From Ardenticatena maritima (GTDB lineage: Bacteria; Chloroflexota; Anaerolineae; Ardenticatenales; Ardenticatenaceae): a DNA stretch of 64,000 nt. The stretch spans positions 186,001 through 250,000 of the forward strand of contig NZ_LGKN01000003.1 in the NCBI RefSeq assembly GCF_001306175.1, read 5' to 3'. Positions within the stretch are counted from its first letter, which is position 1; every line of letters starts with the position of its first letter. The notes under the pieces were generated by a model. The model saw only the letters and a program-made list of their open reading frames with translations. It did no database searches and was not told the DNA's origin. The position numbers and the translations under genes were made by a program. Positions 26,533-36,700 of the stretch are shown here, piece after piece.

Positions 26533-27918
26533 ATGGCGATGGATACAACCAGCGAAACCTATTTTGTTGAAGCCCAACTGAGCCAACATAGCCCACTCGC
26601 TCGCCGTAATGCCACCATCTTGGTGGTGGGATTTGCGGCGATTATTCTTGTGGGCACGTTTTTGCTCATGTTGCCTGCCAGCAGTGCAATGGAACGCCCT
26701 CTGACGTTCATGGAAGCGCTCTTCACCGCAACCAGCGCTACCACCGTCACCGGATTGGTGGTTTTGACGACGGCAACTGACCTGTCACTTTTTGGGCAGT
26801 TGGTTGTGTTGTTGCTGATCGAAGTCGGCGGGGTGGGCTTCATCGCCTTTTCTGTGGTTCTGTTTGCGTTGATTGGCCGCCGTTTGGGGGTGGCTGAACG
26901 CATGCTCGTCCAGCAATCGCTGGGCGTGATGGAAGCGGAACGCATTGTGCGTTTCACGATTTACGTGCTCGGCGTGACGATTGGCGTGCAATTGGTGGGC
27001 GCTTTGTTGCTTTGGGTGCGTTGGGCGCCAACTGAGGGAGTTGCACGTGGCGCGTATTTAGCGCTGTTTCATGCGGTCAGTGCGTTTTGCAACGCCGGGT
27101 TCGACCTGTTCGCCGGTACGGGGAGCGTTCTCTTTGGCTACGGCCGCGACCCGTGGACGCTCACCGTCATGATGGCGTTGATTGTCATTGGCGGCTTGGG
27201 CATTTTGGTCATTATGGACCTCATCACCTATCCGCGGGACCGCCGGCTGAGCGTTCATACCCGTTTGATGCTGACCGGCTCCGCCGTGCTCATTCTGGCG
27301 GGCTTTGCGATTGTCTTTTTCGACGACCTGTTTGGAGGGCATGCGTTCGCCGGAATGACAACTTGGGAACGCTTCTGGACCTCACTGTTCACCGTGGTTT
27401 CGGCACGCACCGCCGGGCTGACGATTGTGCCCATGGACCAGCTGAGCGAGGCAAGCGCCCTGGTTGTCATGGTCTCCATGTTCATTGGCGGCGCGCCGGC
27501 TTCCATGGCGGGCGGCGTGACGTTGAGCACCATTGCGGTTATTTGGGTGGCGGTCCGTTCAACGGTGCGCGGATTGCCGCAAGCCGTGGTCTTTGGGCGC
27601 GTGCTTCCCTTGGAAACGATTGCCAAAGCGATGGCGATTATGACCGTGGGGACACTTCTTTGCTTTACCATCACCCTGGCGTTGTTGACCGACCGCACGG
27701 GAGCAATGTTCCCCGTTGCGTTTGAAGTGGTGAGTGCATTTTCCAATACGGGCTATTCGCTCGGAATTACGGGTGATTTGGATACGTTCGGGCGCTTGCT
27801 CATCGTTTTCACCATGTTCTGGGGACGCCTTGGTCCTTTGACGTTGGTTGTGATGCTGGCGCAGCGCGAACGTCCCACATTAGTCCATTACCCAACTGAA
27901 CAAATCGTGATAGGGTGA
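26533..27918 (+). CDS. Trk/Ktr-type potassium uptake membrane subunit
   Basis: The K+-translocating subunit of a TrkH/KtrB transporter. The 461 residues contain four M1-P-M2-like repeats. Pore loops with the key Gly are visible, for example TATSATTVTGLVVL, FHAVSAFCNAGFDLF, VVSARTAGLTIVP and EVVSAFSNTGYSLGITG. Hydrophobic helices run throughout. The start is uncertain: two in-frame ATGs lie six bases apart and neither has a good ribosome site. The partner RCK subunit follows with at most a few bases between. The size (461) fits KtrB better than the longer TrkH. Confidence 0.9.
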   Translation: MAMDTTSETYFVEAQLSQHSPLARRNATILVVGFAAIILVGTFLLMLPASSAMERPLTFMEALFTATSATTVTGLVVLTTATDLSLFGQLVVLLLIEVGGVGFIAFSVVLFALIGRRLGVAERMLVQQSLGVMEAERIVRFTIYVLGVTIGVQLVGALLLWVRWAPTEGVARGAYLALFHAVSAFCNAGFDLFAGTGSVLFGYGRDPWTLTVMMALIVIGGLGILVIMDLITYPRDRRLSVHTRLMLTGSAVLILAGFAIVFFDDLFGGHAFAGMTTWERFWTSLFTVVSARTAGLTIVPMDQLSEASALVVMVSMFIGGAPASMAGGVTLSTIAVIWVAVRSTVRGLPQAVVFGRVLPLETIAKAMAIMTVGTLLCFTITLALLTDRTGAMFPVAFEVVSAFSNTGYSLGITGDLDTFGRLLIVFTMFWGRLGPLTLVVMLAQRERPTLVHYPTEQIVIG

Positions 27919-27923
27919 GCAAT

Positions 27924-28715
27924 ATGTTCGAACATATTCGGCGTTTATTTCAGTCACAAAAACCGATTGTGGAAGGGGAAGATCGCCCCGCTGGTGAAGC
28001 GGTGATACGAGTGGATGAGCCGGCGGAGGAAACACGCCCGCGCCCGCGCCGCTTGCGTGGTCGCCAACACAAACGCGAGTTCATCGTCATTGGGTTGGGG
28101 CGCTTTGGCACAAGCGTCGCGCGCACATTGGTCGAACAAGGGCATGATGTCCTGGCGGCGGACGTGGACTACAAGCGCGTACAGGCGCTGGCGAGCGAAT
28201 TGCCGCACGTCGTCCAATTGGACGCCACCAACCTGGACGCACTGCGCGAAATCGGCGCCGATAGTTTCGATACAGGTATTGTTTGTATCTCTACCGACTT
28301 TGAAGCCAACTTGCTCGCGACCGTGCTCTTGCGCAAGCTGGGCGTGCGGCGCGTCATTGTCAAGGCGCGCACGCGCACACAGTGCGAGATTTTGTCGCGC
28401 ATTGGGGCGGACGAAGTCATTTTGCCCGAACATGAGGCGGGTGTACGCCTGGCGCGTCGTTTGTCGGCAGCGGATTTTGTGGATTACCTCGAAGTGAGCC
28501 CTGAGATTTCAATCATCGAAATGGTGGCGCCGAGCCATTTGCACGGCAAAACCTTGGTTGAAGCCGATTTGCGTCGCAAATATGGGTTGACGGTCATCGC
28601 TATTCGGCGCGGCGAGCAATTGCAGGTCAATCCGCCCGCAGATGCCGTGATTGAAGAGGGCAACGAGTTGTTGGTTGTGGGGCGTTTGGAAGATGCGGAG
28701 CGCCTGAGCGACTGA
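27924..28715 (+). CDS. RCK-domain potassium uptake regulator (KtrA/TrkA-like)
   Basis: The cytoplasmic nucleotide-gated partner of the preceding membrane subunit. After about 50 charged, disordered N-terminal residues comes RCK_N with the Rossmann loop EFIVIGLGRFGTSVARTLVE and the acidic VLAADVDYKRV. RCK_C follows (about 180-260), including GEQLQVNPPADAVIEEGNEL. I use the ATG behind GGGTGAG; a GTG nine bases upstream would give a four-base overlap with the transporter stop. The 263-residue length is slightly above that of KtrA because of the N-terminal tail. Confidence 0.9.
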   Translation: MFEHIRRLFQSQKPIVEGEDRPAGEAVIRVDEPAEETRPRPRRLRGRQHKREFIVIGLGRFGTSVARTLVEQGHDVLAADVDYKRVQALASELPHVVQLDATNLDALREIGADSFDTGIVCISTDFEANLLATVLLRKLGVRRVIVKARTRTQCEILSRIGADEVILPEHEAGVRLARRLSAADFVDYLEVSPEISIIEMVAPSHLHGKTLVEADLRRKYGLTVIAIRRGEQLQVNPPADAVIEEGNELLVVGRLEDAERLSD

Positions 28716-28736
28716 CCCGGTTGCTGGGACTTCGAC

Positions 28737-28762
28737 AAAGGCGAGGGACTCCCCTCGCCTTT
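28737..28762 (+). terminator. Intrinsic terminator after the K+ transporter operon
   Basis: An 11-base stem AAAGGCGAGGG/CCCTCGCCTTT with a 4-base loop, followed by ATTTGCTTTTT. Confidence 0.85.
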
Positions 28763-28839
28763 ATTTGCTTTTTGAGAGTACTCTTTCTATCCTTGCGCCA
28801 TACCGCCCAACAGGACAACTGAACAAGGAGGTGACAACG

Positions 28840-30798
28840 ATGTCGGATACTTTCCCCTTTGGACAACCCATTGTGTGGGAACCTTCGCCTGAGTACGTGA
28901 ACCGCAGCCGCTTACGCACCTTTATGGAACGCCATGGTATTGCCACCTTTGATGAATTGATGTCCCGCTCCACCGAAGACATTGAATGGTTTTGGGAAGC
29001 CGTGCTTGAAGATTTGGGTATTGAATTTTATGAGCCGTATGAACGCATTGTTGATTTGTCGCGCGGCATTCAGTGGCCCCAATGGTGCGTCGGCGGCAAG
29101 ATGAACATTGTGCACAATTGCCTGGACAAGTGGATGGGCACACCAACCCAAAATCGGGTGGCTGTCCGCTGGGAAGGTGAATCGGGCGATGTGCGCGTGC
29201 TGACCTATCGCGAACTCTATCGTGAAGTGAATCGCGTGGCGGCGGCGTTGCGCGCCGCGGGCATTGGCAAGGGGGACGCCGTCGGTATTTACATGCCCAT
29301 GGTGCCCGAAATTGTTGTTGCTCTGCTCGCGATTGCCAAGATTGGCGGTGTCATCTTGCCGCTCTTTTCGGGCTATGGCGCGGGGGCGGTAGCCACCCGC
29401 CTGGCTGACGCCGACGCCAAAGCACTCTTCACAGCTGATGCGATGGTGCGGCGTGGCCGCGTTATCCCCATGAAACCCACCGCTGATGAAGCTCTCAACG
29501 ATGTGCCCACCATCGAGAAGGTGATTGTCTATCGCTACGTGGGGCTTGACGAAACGCCCATGCAGGCGGGGCGTGATGTCTGGTGGGATGAATTTGTGGC
29601 CGGGCAACCGACCGAAACGCCCACTGAACGTACCGATGCCGAAGATTTGCTGATGATTATCTACACAAGCGGCACCACCGGGCGCCCCAAAGGGGCTGTT
29701 CACACGCATTGCGGTTTTCCGATCAAGAGCGCGCAGGATATGGCGCATGGCTTTGATGTCCAGCCGCAAGATACCATGTTCTGGATGACTGACATGGGTT
29801 GGATGATGGGGCCGTGGGAAGTCTTTGGCGTGACAATTTTGGGCGCTAGCATGCTCTTGTACGACGGCGCACCCGACTATCCCGATGTTGATCGTGTGTG
29901 GGCGTTGGTTGAGCGGCATGGCGTCACACATTTGGGGCTGGCGCCAACATTTGTGCGGGCAATTATGCGCCATGGCGAAGAGCCGGTGAAACGTCACGAC
30001 CTCAGTTCGTTGTATGCGTTCGGCTCCACCGGCGAAGCGTGGAATCCCGACCCGTGGATGTGGTTGTTTGAGAAGGTGGGCGGCAAGCGTATTCCTATCA
30101 TCAATTACTCAGGCGGTACCGAAATCAGTGGTGGGATCTTGTTGGGGAATGTGCTGCGCCCGTTGAAACCGTGCGCCTTTTCCGCCCCTGCGCCGGGTAT
30201 GGCGGCGGATGTGGTGGACGAAGAAGGCCGTTCCATTCGCAATGCGGTTGGCGAGCTGGTGATTCGCAAGCCCTGGATTGGGATGACGCGGGGCTTTTGG
30301 AAGGACCCTGAACGCTATCTGCAAACGTATTGGAGCCGCTTCCCCAATGTGTGGGTACACGGCGATTTTGCCGCAGTGGATGAAGATGGCATGTGGTACA
30401 TTTTGGGGCGTTCGGATGACACAATCAAAGTTGCCGGCAAGCGTGTGGGGCCTGCTGAAGTGGAAAGTGTGCTGGTGAGTCATCCGGCTGTGGCTGAAGC
30501 CGCCGCCATTGGTGTTCCTGATGAAGTGAAAGGGCAAGTGATTGTCGGCTTTGTTGTCTTGCAGCCGGGCTATTCACCAAGTGAAGAATTGCGCGCCGAA
30601 TTGCGCGAGTTGGTGGCGCGTGAAATGGGCAAGCCGTTGACACCGAAGGATATTCGCTTCGTGACCGATATTCCCAAAACACGCAACGCCAAAGTCATGC
30701 GGCGTATTGTGCGTGCGGCCTACCTGGGGCAACCGACCGGAGATACCAGCGCTTTGGTCAATCCCGAGGCGGTGGACGCTATCCGTCATTCACAATGA
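28840..30798 (+). CDS. AMP-forming acyl-/acetyl-CoA synthetase family protein
   Basis: Activates a carboxylate to its CoA thioester through an acyl-AMP. 652 residues, the usual length for acetyl-CoA synthetase-type enzymes. The N-terminal ACAS block (PYERIVDLSRGIQWPQWCVG) is followed by the P-loop IIYTSGTTGRPKGAVHTH, NYSGGTEISGG (A5), YILGRSDDTIKVAGKRVGP (A7/A8) and the A10 lysine in KTRNAKVMRR, where most homologues read SGK. The short-chain substrate is inferred, not shown. A near-ideal AAGGAGGTGA sets the start; the longer frame would begin in the upstream terminator tail. It stands alone between two terminators. Confidence 0.9.
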   Translation: MSDTFPFGQPIVWEPSPEYVNRSRLRTFMERHGIATFDELMSRSTEDIEWFWEAVLEDLGIEFYEPYERIVDLSRGIQWPQWCVGGKMNIVHNCLDKWMGTPTQNRVAVRWEGESGDVRVLTYRELYREVNRVAAALRAAGIGKGDAVGIYMPMVPEIVVALLAIAKIGGVILPLFSGYGAGAVATRLADADAKALFTADAMVRRGRVIPMKPTADEALNDVPTIEKVIVYRYVGLDETPMQAGRDVWWDEFVAGQPTETPTERTDAEDLLMIIYTSGTTGRPKGAVHTHCGFPIKSAQDMAHGFDVQPQDTMFWMTDMGWMMGPWEVFGVTILGASMLLYDGAPDYPDVDRVWALVERHGVTHLGLAPTFVRAIMRHGEEPVKRHDLSSLYAFGSTGEAWNPDPWMWLFEKVGGKRIPIINYSGGTEISGGILLGNVLRPLKPCAFSAPAPGMAADVVDEEGRSIRNAVGELVIRKPWIGMTRGFWKDPERYLQTYWSRFPNVWVHGDFAAVDEDGMWYILGRSDDTIKVAGKRVGPAEVESVLVSHPAVAEAAAIGVPDEVKGQVIVGFVVLQPGYSPSEELRAELRELVAREMGKPLTPKDIRFVTDIPKTRNAKVMRRIVRAAYLGQPTGDTSALVNPEAVDAIRHSQ

Positions 30799-30815
30799 GC
30801 ATTGAGCGAGGGCGG

Positions 30816-30851
30816 AAAAAGGCGGAAGCCTTGCTTGGCTTCCGCCTTTTT
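30816..30851. terminator. Strong bidirectional terminator
   Basis: A perfect 15-base stem AAAAAGGCGGAAGCC/GGCTTCCGCCTTTTT with a 6-base loop between convergent genes. It touches the stop codon of the leftward gene. Confidence 0.92.
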
Positions 30852-31276
30852 TACTTGCGCATTTCTTCCAAGAAGCGCTGATACGCGCCTTGCCATAACG
30901 CCTTGGAACGGGTACGCCTGTTCACAGTGATATCATCAAAATAGCGCGACAAGTCTGCCAGGAGTGGCGGCAGCAGTTCCCACAATTCTTCTCGCAAAAT
31001 ACGCTCCAGGCGGCGTTGCATGGGCGTCAGCCATTCCCATTGGGCACGAAACCGATCGGCTTTGATGTAGTAATTGCGTTTTTCCCACGCGCTCGCGCTT
31101 TGGTCAATGTTGGCTTCAAGAGCACGCAGGCTGAACCAAATAAGCGCCGCGAGGTCCCGTGTTTCTTCGTCAAGTGTTTGTTTTTGCATGAGTGTGCGCA
31201 GGGCTTCAGCAATGGTGCGCCGCAAGCGGTTGCGCTGTGTGGTTGGGCTGCCATGTGTTGAAATGAGCCGACTCAT
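30851..31276 (-). CDS. Small charged protein of unknown function
   Basis: 141 residues, rich in Arg, Glu, Leu and Trp and predicted all-helical, with no signal peptide or membrane segment. Recurring elements are LAALIWFSLRALEANIDQSA, WEKRNYYIKADRFRAQWEWL and WELLPPLLADLSRYF. I recognise no family. The frame is supported by a good upstream promoter (TTGTGA, 16 bases, TATTGT), a matched terminator and codon use like its neighbours. It is divergent from the sensory locus and shares its upstream region, so a regulatory link is possible but unproven. Confidence 0.65.
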   Translation of the reverse strand: MSRLISTHGSPTTQRNRLRRTIAEALRTLMQKQTLDEETRDLAALIWFSLRALEANIDQSASAWEKRNYYIKADRFRAQWEWLTPMQRRLERILREELWELLPPLLADLSRYFDDITVNRRTRSKALWQGAYQRFLEEMRK

Positions 31277-31314
31277 TTTGAAAACACCTCGTACAAGCGT
31301 TGGTTGCCTGTGCT

Positions 31315-31342
31315 ACAATAAACGGCTTTGCGTTTTTCACAA
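31315..31342 (-). promoter_or_regulatory. Predicted promoter for the small helical protein
   Basis: On the minus strand TTGTGA, 16 bases, TATTGT, about 40 bases before the ATG. Confidence 0.55.
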
Positions 31343-31501
31343 GTTGGCAAAGTAGAAGCATTTCGCTTTTGTTGAACAGAGAGTTTGTCAGGCAAAACAA
31401 TGTTGCCAGTATGGATGAATGTTTGTAGAATAAACGTGCTGTTTTCTCGCCCAGATGAGATTGATGTTGATTGAACAAGTAGGACAAGCGGGCTATGTCT
31501 C

Positions 31502-31530
31502 TTCGGCAATGTCATCCAGTATACTATAAT
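31502..31530 (+). promoter_or_regulatory. Predicted promoter of the sensory locus
   Basis: A perfect TATAAT -10 with a poor -35 (TTCGGC, 17-base spacing), about 60 bases before the receiver gene. The weak -35 suggests help from an activator. Confidence 0.5.
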
Positions 31531-31589
31531 GTAGATTCCCAATGCCCGCAGCCTATGTGTGAACACGAAGAGAGTTGAGGGAAGTCCAT

Positions 31590-31988
31590 ATGGCAAAGGC
31601 ACGCATTCTGTACATTGAAGACAACCTGGCAAACCGTGAACTTGTCAAGCGCATCCTTGAAATTGAAGGCTACGAGGTTTTGGAAGCCGAAGATGGCTAC
31701 GCGGGCTACGAAGCAGCAGTTTCATTACAACCGGACCTCATTTTGATGGATATCAACTTGCCGGAAATTGACGGGTTGACATTGACGGCGCGCTTGCGTC
31801 AGCACCAACAATTGCGCGATATTCCCATCATTGCATTGACCGCAAATGTGATGAAAGGGGACCGTGAGAAAACGCTTGCCGCCGGCTGTGATGGTTATAT
31901 TCGGAAGCCCGTGGATGTGGATGAGTTGCCCATACAGGTGGAGCGTTTTTTGAAATTGAGCCGCGAACGCCGTGGAATTGAAGGGTAG
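31590..31988 (+). CDS. Single-domain response regulator (CheY/DivK-like)
   Basis: 132 residues, a receiver with no output domain. It has ILYIEDNLANRELVKRIL (acidic pocket), the phospho-acceptor Asp in LILMDINLPEIDGL, the Thr of ALTANV and the Lys of YIRKPVDVDEL, all intact. DNLANRELVKRIL with INLPEIDGL is the DivK style, which works as a diffusible phosphate carrier or allosteric partner of kinases. GAGGGAA precedes the ATG; a TTG just upstream is less likely. It opens the rightward locus ending with the threonine synthase-receiver fusion and is the natural diffusible link among its proteins. Confidence 0.92.
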   Translation: MAKARILYIEDNLANRELVKRILEIEGYEVLEAEDGYAGYEAAVSLQPDLILMDINLPEIDGLTLTARLRQHQQLRDIPIIALTANVMKGDREKTLAAGCDGYIRKPVDVDELPIQVERFLKLSRERRGIEG

Positions 31989-31997
31989 TCTTTTTCC

Positions 31998-33701
31998 ATG
32001 AGTCGCTCGGTTCGACCGAACTATATGCGGGGCGGGCTTGGACGAACGTTGCTAACCGCCTTTTTGGTCTTGACAATCGTCCCGCTCAGTATCATCAGTT
32101 TTTACAGCCTCACGCGTATGCGTGCGGAAACCGCAAATGCTGCACGTATTGCTCTTGAGCACCAGGCTTCTTTGATTTCCGCCCGCTTGACGAATGACGC
32201 CATCATGCTGGAACGCGATGCACTTCTGTGGATGCAGGGCGCGCCGTTTTCTCCCACGTTGAATGAAGAATCCTTTTGGTTGCTGGATGCCCAGCAACAC
32301 GTTGTGCGGAGCACCACAGCAGAACCGATTCCCGACACGCTTTTTGCCCAGCGGGGGCGGCAAGTGATTCGGGCTGATGAGATGGGGCGTGTCTTTGTGT
32401 GGCGCCTGGTACCGTTGGGTGAACAGACATTGGTGGCGCGGGCGCGTCCATCCTTGCTTTCTGGGACAGAGGTGGTTGAGGAAGGAATTGCGATTTGGCT
32501 GATTGCCGATGGTGAAGTGATTCCGTTAGTGGAAGATGGCGCCGCGGCCATAAAGATAGATGATGCTGGGCTTCTGACGGATGAATCGCCCGATTGGCTT
32601 GCTGTGCGGCAAGCATTAGATGACGGGGTGATGCTGGTCGTGGCTCAACCGCGTGATATTGCATTGGCGGCAAGCAACGCCATGGCCGGCGCATTGATTG
32701 CCGCGGCGCTGGCGGTTGCTTTGTTGACAACCGTAGCGGCGGCGTATGTCATTCGGCGGATTACGCGCCCGGTGTTTGACTTGACGATGGCGGCTATTGC
32801 GATTGCCCAGGGAGACTTGGACAAGCGAGCGCGCGTTGATCGCGACGATGAACTAGGCGTATTGGCGCTTGCTTTCAACACCATGGCTGACCGGTTGCAA
32901 GAGTTGCTCAACACACTCGAACAACGTGTGGCCGAGCGGACCGCCGAAGTGGCGCGCGCCAACCGTCTCCTGGAACGACGCGCGGGCTATCTTGAAGCCA
33001 GCGCGCGCATTATCCGCGAGGTGGGGCGTCTCGAAAGCCCGACAGCCGTCTTGCAGGCGGCGTTGCCTCAAATCTGCGAGCGTATGAACTTTGCCGGGGC
33101 GGCGGTTTGGTTGCTGGATGCGTCGCGGAATGGCGATCGCCCACATTTGACATTACGACATCATCATGGTGACATATCACCTCAGCATGTGGAGCCTGCA
33201 TTGAGCGAAGTGGTTGCTGCGGCGCATGGCCGTATTCTTCCTGCGGAAGAAGGTACATTTTTGGTTTTGCCCTTGCGGATGGGGGAACAGGTGACAGGCG
33301 TCCTTGCGCTCGTGATGCCCGATGAAGCCCAGCCGGGGGATTTGCAAACGTTGCAAGTGCTTGCCGATCAATTGGCGGTTGCACTGGAAAATGCACGTGC
33401 CATCGAATACGAGCGGCTGGCGCGCAAGAAGTTGCAGATGCTTCAGAAACACCGCGAGCAATTTTTGGGGAAAATGTCACACGAATTGAGCACGGCGTTG
33501 AACTCGATTATAGGCTTCTCGACCTTGATGTTGCGCGAAATTGAAGGGCCTTTGACCGAGATGCAGCGTTCTGATCTCACATATATCAACCGAAATGGCC
33601 AACATTTGCTGGATTTGCTCGATGGCATGCTCGAACTGATTGAAGCCGAAAGCAATGAAGAGATCGCACTCGAACAGGTAGCAGAAGCAGAAATGGAGTA
33701 A
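31998..33701 (+). CDS. Membrane sensor with HAMP, GAF and HisKA but no ATPase domain
   Basis: 567 residues. Membrane helix near 16-37, an extracellular sensor region to about 220, second helix (224-250), HAMP (251-305), a coiled segment, a GAF-like domain (about 330-465) and a HisKA dimerisation domain with KMSHELSTALNSIIGFS; the His is residue 495. The protein stops about 70 residues after this His, where a HATPase domain should begin, with an acidic tail. RTP of the usual H-box is STA. So it cannot phosphorylate itself but could accept phosphate from another kinase or form mixed dimers. The frame shows no sign of a broken ATPase domain downstream: the next gene starts seven bases later. Confidence 0.88.
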   Translation: MSRSVRPNYMRGGLGRTLLTAFLVLTIVPLSIISFYSLTRMRAETANAARIALEHQASLISARLTNDAIMLERDALLWMQGAPFSPTLNEESFWLLDAQQHVVRSTTAEPIPDTLFAQRGRQVIRADEMGRVFVWRLVPLGEQTLVARARPSLLSGTEVVEEGIAIWLIADGEVIPLVEDGAAAIKIDDAGLLTDESPDWLAVRQALDDGVMLVVAQPRDIALAASNAMAGALIAAALAVALLTTVAAAYVIRRITRPVFDLTMAAIAIAQGDLDKRARVDRDDELGVLALAFNTMADRLQELLNTLEQRVAERTAEVARANRLLERRAGYLEASARIIREVGRLESPTAVLQAALPQICERMNFAGAAVWLLDASRNGDRPHLTLRHHHGDISPQHVEPALSEVVAAAHGRILPAEEGTFLVLPLRMGEQVTGVLALVMPDEAQPGDLQTLQVLADQLAVALENARAIEYERLARKKLQMLQKHREQFLGKMSHELSTALNSIIGFSTLMLREIEGPLTEMQRSDLTYINRNGQHLLDLLDGMLELIEAESNEEIALEQVAEAEME

Positions 33702-33707
33702 ACAGGT

Positions 33708-36700
33708 ATGGGGACGATTCTCTCGATTACACTGCTCACGCAATTGATTCTGATATTGTATGGCCTGCGTACCAAACGCGTGCCCTGGTACTGGATTCTC
33801 ATTTTGCTTGTTGGCCTCGTGGGCAACGGCGCTTATCTTCTGTTGTATGGTCTGGCGCCAAACACATTTGCCTTTCGGCGCGCCGTCTGGACAGCGGCGT
33901 TTCTCTTGCCACTGATGACTTTTATCTACGCTGTCGGCGCGTTTTACTACTTGTATGAGCGGAAGATGGTGGGGCGGCTTGTCCACTTGCTTCCCATCTT
34001 TTTATTAGGACTGGTGCGCATGGCTTGGGAAATCCTCGACCATGCAGCGGATGTTTTAGCAACTGTAACCACTCCCCAGGACCTGGTTGTTGTATTAGAT
34101 TCTTTCTCCATTTCCTCGGATTTCTGGCAAACAACAGGACCTTTTGACCCCTATATTGCTCGGTTTAGCGGCATTGGGTTTGCTGTCGTCACTTTGCTTC
34201 TGTTGGTGCAAGCCGCCTGGCGTTGGTGGCGGTTGCAACAGCGGGTTTCTCCCGAGTACAACGCTGTCTCGTATCTCATTGTCGTTATGACAGTGAGCTT
34301 GTTTATCGTCGTTCCCACGCGCATCTGGCTCGATTCGATGATTGTGGGCCAGCTCACAGTGTTGCTGTTGACGTTGGCGCTGGGCTTTATGTTCATCATT
34401 CAATCGGAGAGCGTGCTCGATACGTTTACGCGCTTCCTCGGGCGCTATTCCATTGGCTTGAAACTGGAAGCCGGTTTTGGCCTGGCTTTGATGCTGGCTG
34501 GGGTGTTGGTGGCTATTTCGGTGGCGACAATTGGGAGCAATAACTTCACGGTTGAAAATGTTACCACCGTACAACATGAAATTTTGGAAGCCACAACGCA
34601 ACTCATGCTCGATTTTCGCGCCACACGCATTTATGAGCGGAATATTGTCGCGAACGCTTCGGGTCCTACAACACAGGCTGTTGACGTGCAGATGGTCAAT
34701 GATTGGCAGCAAGCCATGGCGCGTGTCCAGGCGGATGTAGAGCACTTGAAGGAATTGCCATTGACCGAGCGGCAGCAAAACACAGTGCGTCTTATTGAAG
34801 CAGCTGTCGAGCGGTATCGCAATGACATTGGTGCCATGCTTGGCGCCATTATGACCCGCGGCGACGAGCAGAGCGGTGAAATGGGGCGCTGGTATCAGTC
34901 GCAACTTGTTTTGCAAGAGACGGTTGCTGCCAATGAAACGGTTTATACAACATTAGCCCCCCTCTTGGCTGAATTGCGCCAGGCTCAGCTGGCGTACATG
35001 ATTAGCGGGCGCGGTGTGCGGGTCTACGAAGCCAACCAAACCTACACAGCGATTGATAAAGCGCTGGATGAGGTTTTGCGCCCACAGTTGTCTTTTGATG
35101 AATGGCGCGCAATTGACCGCGCCCTGGAAAACGAGCGCGCTGCCTTCCAGGGTGTTGTTCGATATCAAACAGAGATGCAATTGTCACGCAACAGTATGCA
35201 AGGCAATGCCTTGGTGATCGAAAACTGGACCCGCGAATTGTCTTCGCAGGCGAATCAACAGTTTGAAGCGAGCGTGATTTCCCTCCTGGAACAACAAGCG
35301 CGTGGGACGCTGACGCTCCTGGGTGTCGCCACGCTGATTACGTTGATTGTACTTTTTGTTTCACGCACGGTTTCCCAGCAGATTATTCAAGAGGCGTTGC
35401 AGTTGGCCGACGCCGCGCAACGTATGGCCAGTGGCGAATTGACGGCGCGTGTCAATATTGTCTCGCGTGACGAGTTGGGCCTGGTTGGACGTACTTTCAA
35501 CGAAATGGCGGCGCGCTTGCAAGATTTGCTTGAGACGCTGGATGCCCGTGTGCGACGCCGCACAAGTCAGTTGGAAACGGCTGCTTTGGTGAGCCAGGAA
35601 TCTGTTGCCCTGCAAGGTGGGCAAGTTGATGAGTTGCTGCAACGCACCGTTGAACTGATTCGTGAACGCTTTGGCTTTTATCACGCCCAGGTCTTCTTGG
35701 TGGATGAAAACAACGAGTGGGCGGTTTTGCGTGCCAGCACTGGCGAAGCAGGCCGCCAATTGCTAGCCCGTGGACATAAATTACAGGTTGGCTCGCGCAG
35801 TGTTATCGGGCGTGTCACCGCTGATGGGGTGCCTGTTGTTGCCCGTGATACTGACAAAGACAGTATTCACCGCAAGAATGAATTGCTCCCGCAAACGCGT
35901 GCGGAATTGGCTGTGCCGATGAAATTGGGGGATCGCATTATCGGCGCGTTGGACGTGCAAAGCGTCAAGCCGGATGCGTTTGGCGAAGACGACGTCGTGG
36001 CGTTGCAAATTCTCGCCAACCAGATTGCGACCGCTGTGAATAACGCGCGTTTGCTCCGCCGGGTGCAGGAAACATTGCGCACAACCAACGAACTCTACAC
36101 CCGCAGCCGCTTGATTGCTGAAGCAACAGAAGAAAAAGAAGTCCTGCAACAGCTGGATGAAGCACTCCAAGCGACAGCCGTCGAAACGTTGCGTTTGCGC
36201 GAAGGGTTCTTGGCAACGGTTGATTCGTTTACCGAGGGGACTGTTCGCATTGAGTGCATGTGCGTTTTGCCAACAGAAGAAAAACAAGCGTTCTGCGGGC
36301 AGGTTGTGCCGCTCTTCCAGAGAAATGCGCATGCCTTTATGGAGTTGTTGGCGCAGGACGAAGCCGTTTTGCTCGATCAGGATACCCGCGATGTGCTCTC
36401 GGAAGAGGTGCGTCGCATCGTGAAAGATATGCCGTATGTGGCTATTTTGCCACTCGTAGTTGAGCGCACTGTGTTTGCGGTTGCTGTGTTGGCTGGTAAC
36501 TGGAGCGAGATGCTCTCGATCGAGCAGTTGACACCATACCTGACGCTCTTTGACCAGGCGGGTACGGTGATCGAAAACATTCGCTTGCTACGCCGTACAG
36601 CCGAAGCATTGGAGAGCACCAACCGACTTTATCAGACAGTGAGTCGGTTTGCACAGGCTGAATCAGTGGAAACGATTGCCGATGTGCTAGCGGATACGGC

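Larger units (their letters stand above)
31277..31589. other. AT-richer divergent intergenic region
   Basis: 313 bases with no credible gene. It carries the leftward promoter for the small helical protein and, near its right end, the TATAAT element for the receiver gene. Between them I see nothing further that I can name. Confidence 0.6.

Noticed and set aside
31273-31632. A 119-codon minus-strand frame in the divergent spacer
   Set aside because: It crosses promoters and both gene starts, and has odd composition with no ribosome site.
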